NCBI GenBank assembly: GCA_002399445.1
Contig: DHDR01000029.1
Location: 1-5,337 of the forward strand
Direction of reading: 5' to 3'
DNA from: Ruminococcaceae bacterium UBA4871
GTDB taxonomy: Bacteria > Bacillota > Clostridia > Oscillospirales > Acutalibacteraceae
Length of the DNA stretch: 5,337 nt
Every line of letters begins with the position of its first letter. Positions within the stretch are counted from its first letter, which is position 1. This document shows positions 4,920 to 5,337 of the stretch, piece after piece. The notes beneath the pieces were generated by a model. It saw only the letters and a list, made by a program, of their open reading frames with translations. It did not search any database and had not been told where the DNA came from. Position numbers and translations under genes: made by a program.

Positions 4920-5337
4920 CACAAACCTTATCACCGGTTCAGAAAAACGTATCCATCATTCCAGCCAACCCTCAAGCTCTGCGGGGAAGCACCCGAAAAA
5001 AGAAGCTGCGGGTAGCCGCATACTGCCGTGTCAGCACCGACCAAGAGGAACAGCAGTCCAGCTATCAGGCGCAGATCGATTATTACACGGCGAAGATCAA
5101 CGGAAACAAGGACTGGGCGCTGGCGGGCATTTTTGCGGACGAAGGCATCACCGGAACCTCCGCAAAGAAACGTACCGAGTTTTTGAAGCTCATGAAGCTG
5201 TGCGAAAAAGGCAAGGTAGATCTGGTGCTGACAAAATCCATCTCCCGGTTTTCCAGAAATACGCTGGACTGCCTCGGTTATATCCGCAAGCTCAAGGAAA
5301 AAGGAATCCCCATTATTTTTGAAAAGGAATGCATCAA
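4913..5337 (+). CDS. Large serine recombinase 2, N-terminal part (runs off the window)
   Basis: AAGGAG (4898-4903) is 9 bases before ATG 4913, which lies inside the end of the preceding gene. The visible 141 residues form the catalytic resolvase domain. After a 30-residue basic lead, AAYCRVSTDQEEQQSS contains nucleophile Ser41. ADEGITGTS and LTKSISRFSRN follow, with the conserved arginines. The end in FEKECI matches FEKEGI of recombinase 1, so the two are related copies with diverged sequence. All catalytic residues that can be seen are present. The DNA-binding domain, zinc ribbon and coiled coil should lie to the right of the window. With the two preceding genes it forms a three-gene recombinase operon in which two catalytic proteins flank one non-catalytic protein. 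Confidence 0.93.
   Translation, partial: MLTQTLSPVQKNVSIIPANPQALRGSTRKKKLRVAAYCRVSTDQEEQQSSYQAQIDYYTAKINGNKDWALAGIFADEGITGTSAKKRTEFLKLMKLCEKGKVDLVLTKSISRFSRNTLDCLGYIRKLKEKGIPIIFEKECI

Noticed and set aside
1..5337. CRISPR arrays, tRNA or rRNA genes, insertion sequence ends
   Set aside because: I found no regularly spaced repeats, no tRNA cloverleaf, no rRNA segments and no terminal inverted repeats with target duplications.

Overview
The window looks like the edge of an integrative mobile element, most likely an integrative conjugative or mobilisable element, from a gut-type Firmicute of the class Clostridia. The evidence is strong AGGAGG ribosome binding sites, ATGA-type gene overlaps, a small conjugative-element sigma-like factor, a GEMM-I (cyclic-di-GMP class) riboswitch and a string of tandem serine recombinase genes. 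The species cannot be named from the sequence.

Left part (1-778): the tail of one reading frame (3-56) overlaps a very small gene (53-203) that is readable only if one base is skipped near 111-118. A GEMM-I riboswitch follows (199-298), abutting an intrinsic terminator (299-327). A conserved core segment of the aptamer (247-253) is perfectly complementary to 297-303, which includes the foot of the terminator. This predicts a ligand-OFF transcriptional switch. Two more terminators and a fourth hairpin follow (355-509), then about 270 bases with no clear intact gene.

Middle part (779-1757): an intact sigma-70 region-4-like regulator of 137 aa (779-1192) is closed by a strong terminator (1208-1247). 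After it come about 500 bases without a convincing gene. This stretch carries a cluster of hairpins, including a 15-bp perfect inverted repeat with a 4-base loop (1557-1590), a weak promoter candidate and a hairpin with a T-rich loop shortly before the recombinase operon.

Right part (1758-5337): five genes on the same strand. They are a small resolvase-like gene broken by one extra C, whose product also has Asp where the catalytic Ser should be; a 51-aa SHOCT-like protein; a full-length large serine recombinase (549 aa); a 291-aa recombinase-like protein that lacks the whole catalytic domain; and the start of a second catalytic large serine recombinase that runs off the window. The last three overlap or nearly overlap and each has a good ribosome binding site. 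They are probably made together and could act as a multi-subunit integrase/excisionase. The unusual feature is the mix of two catalytic recombinases with two apparently non-catalytic ones.
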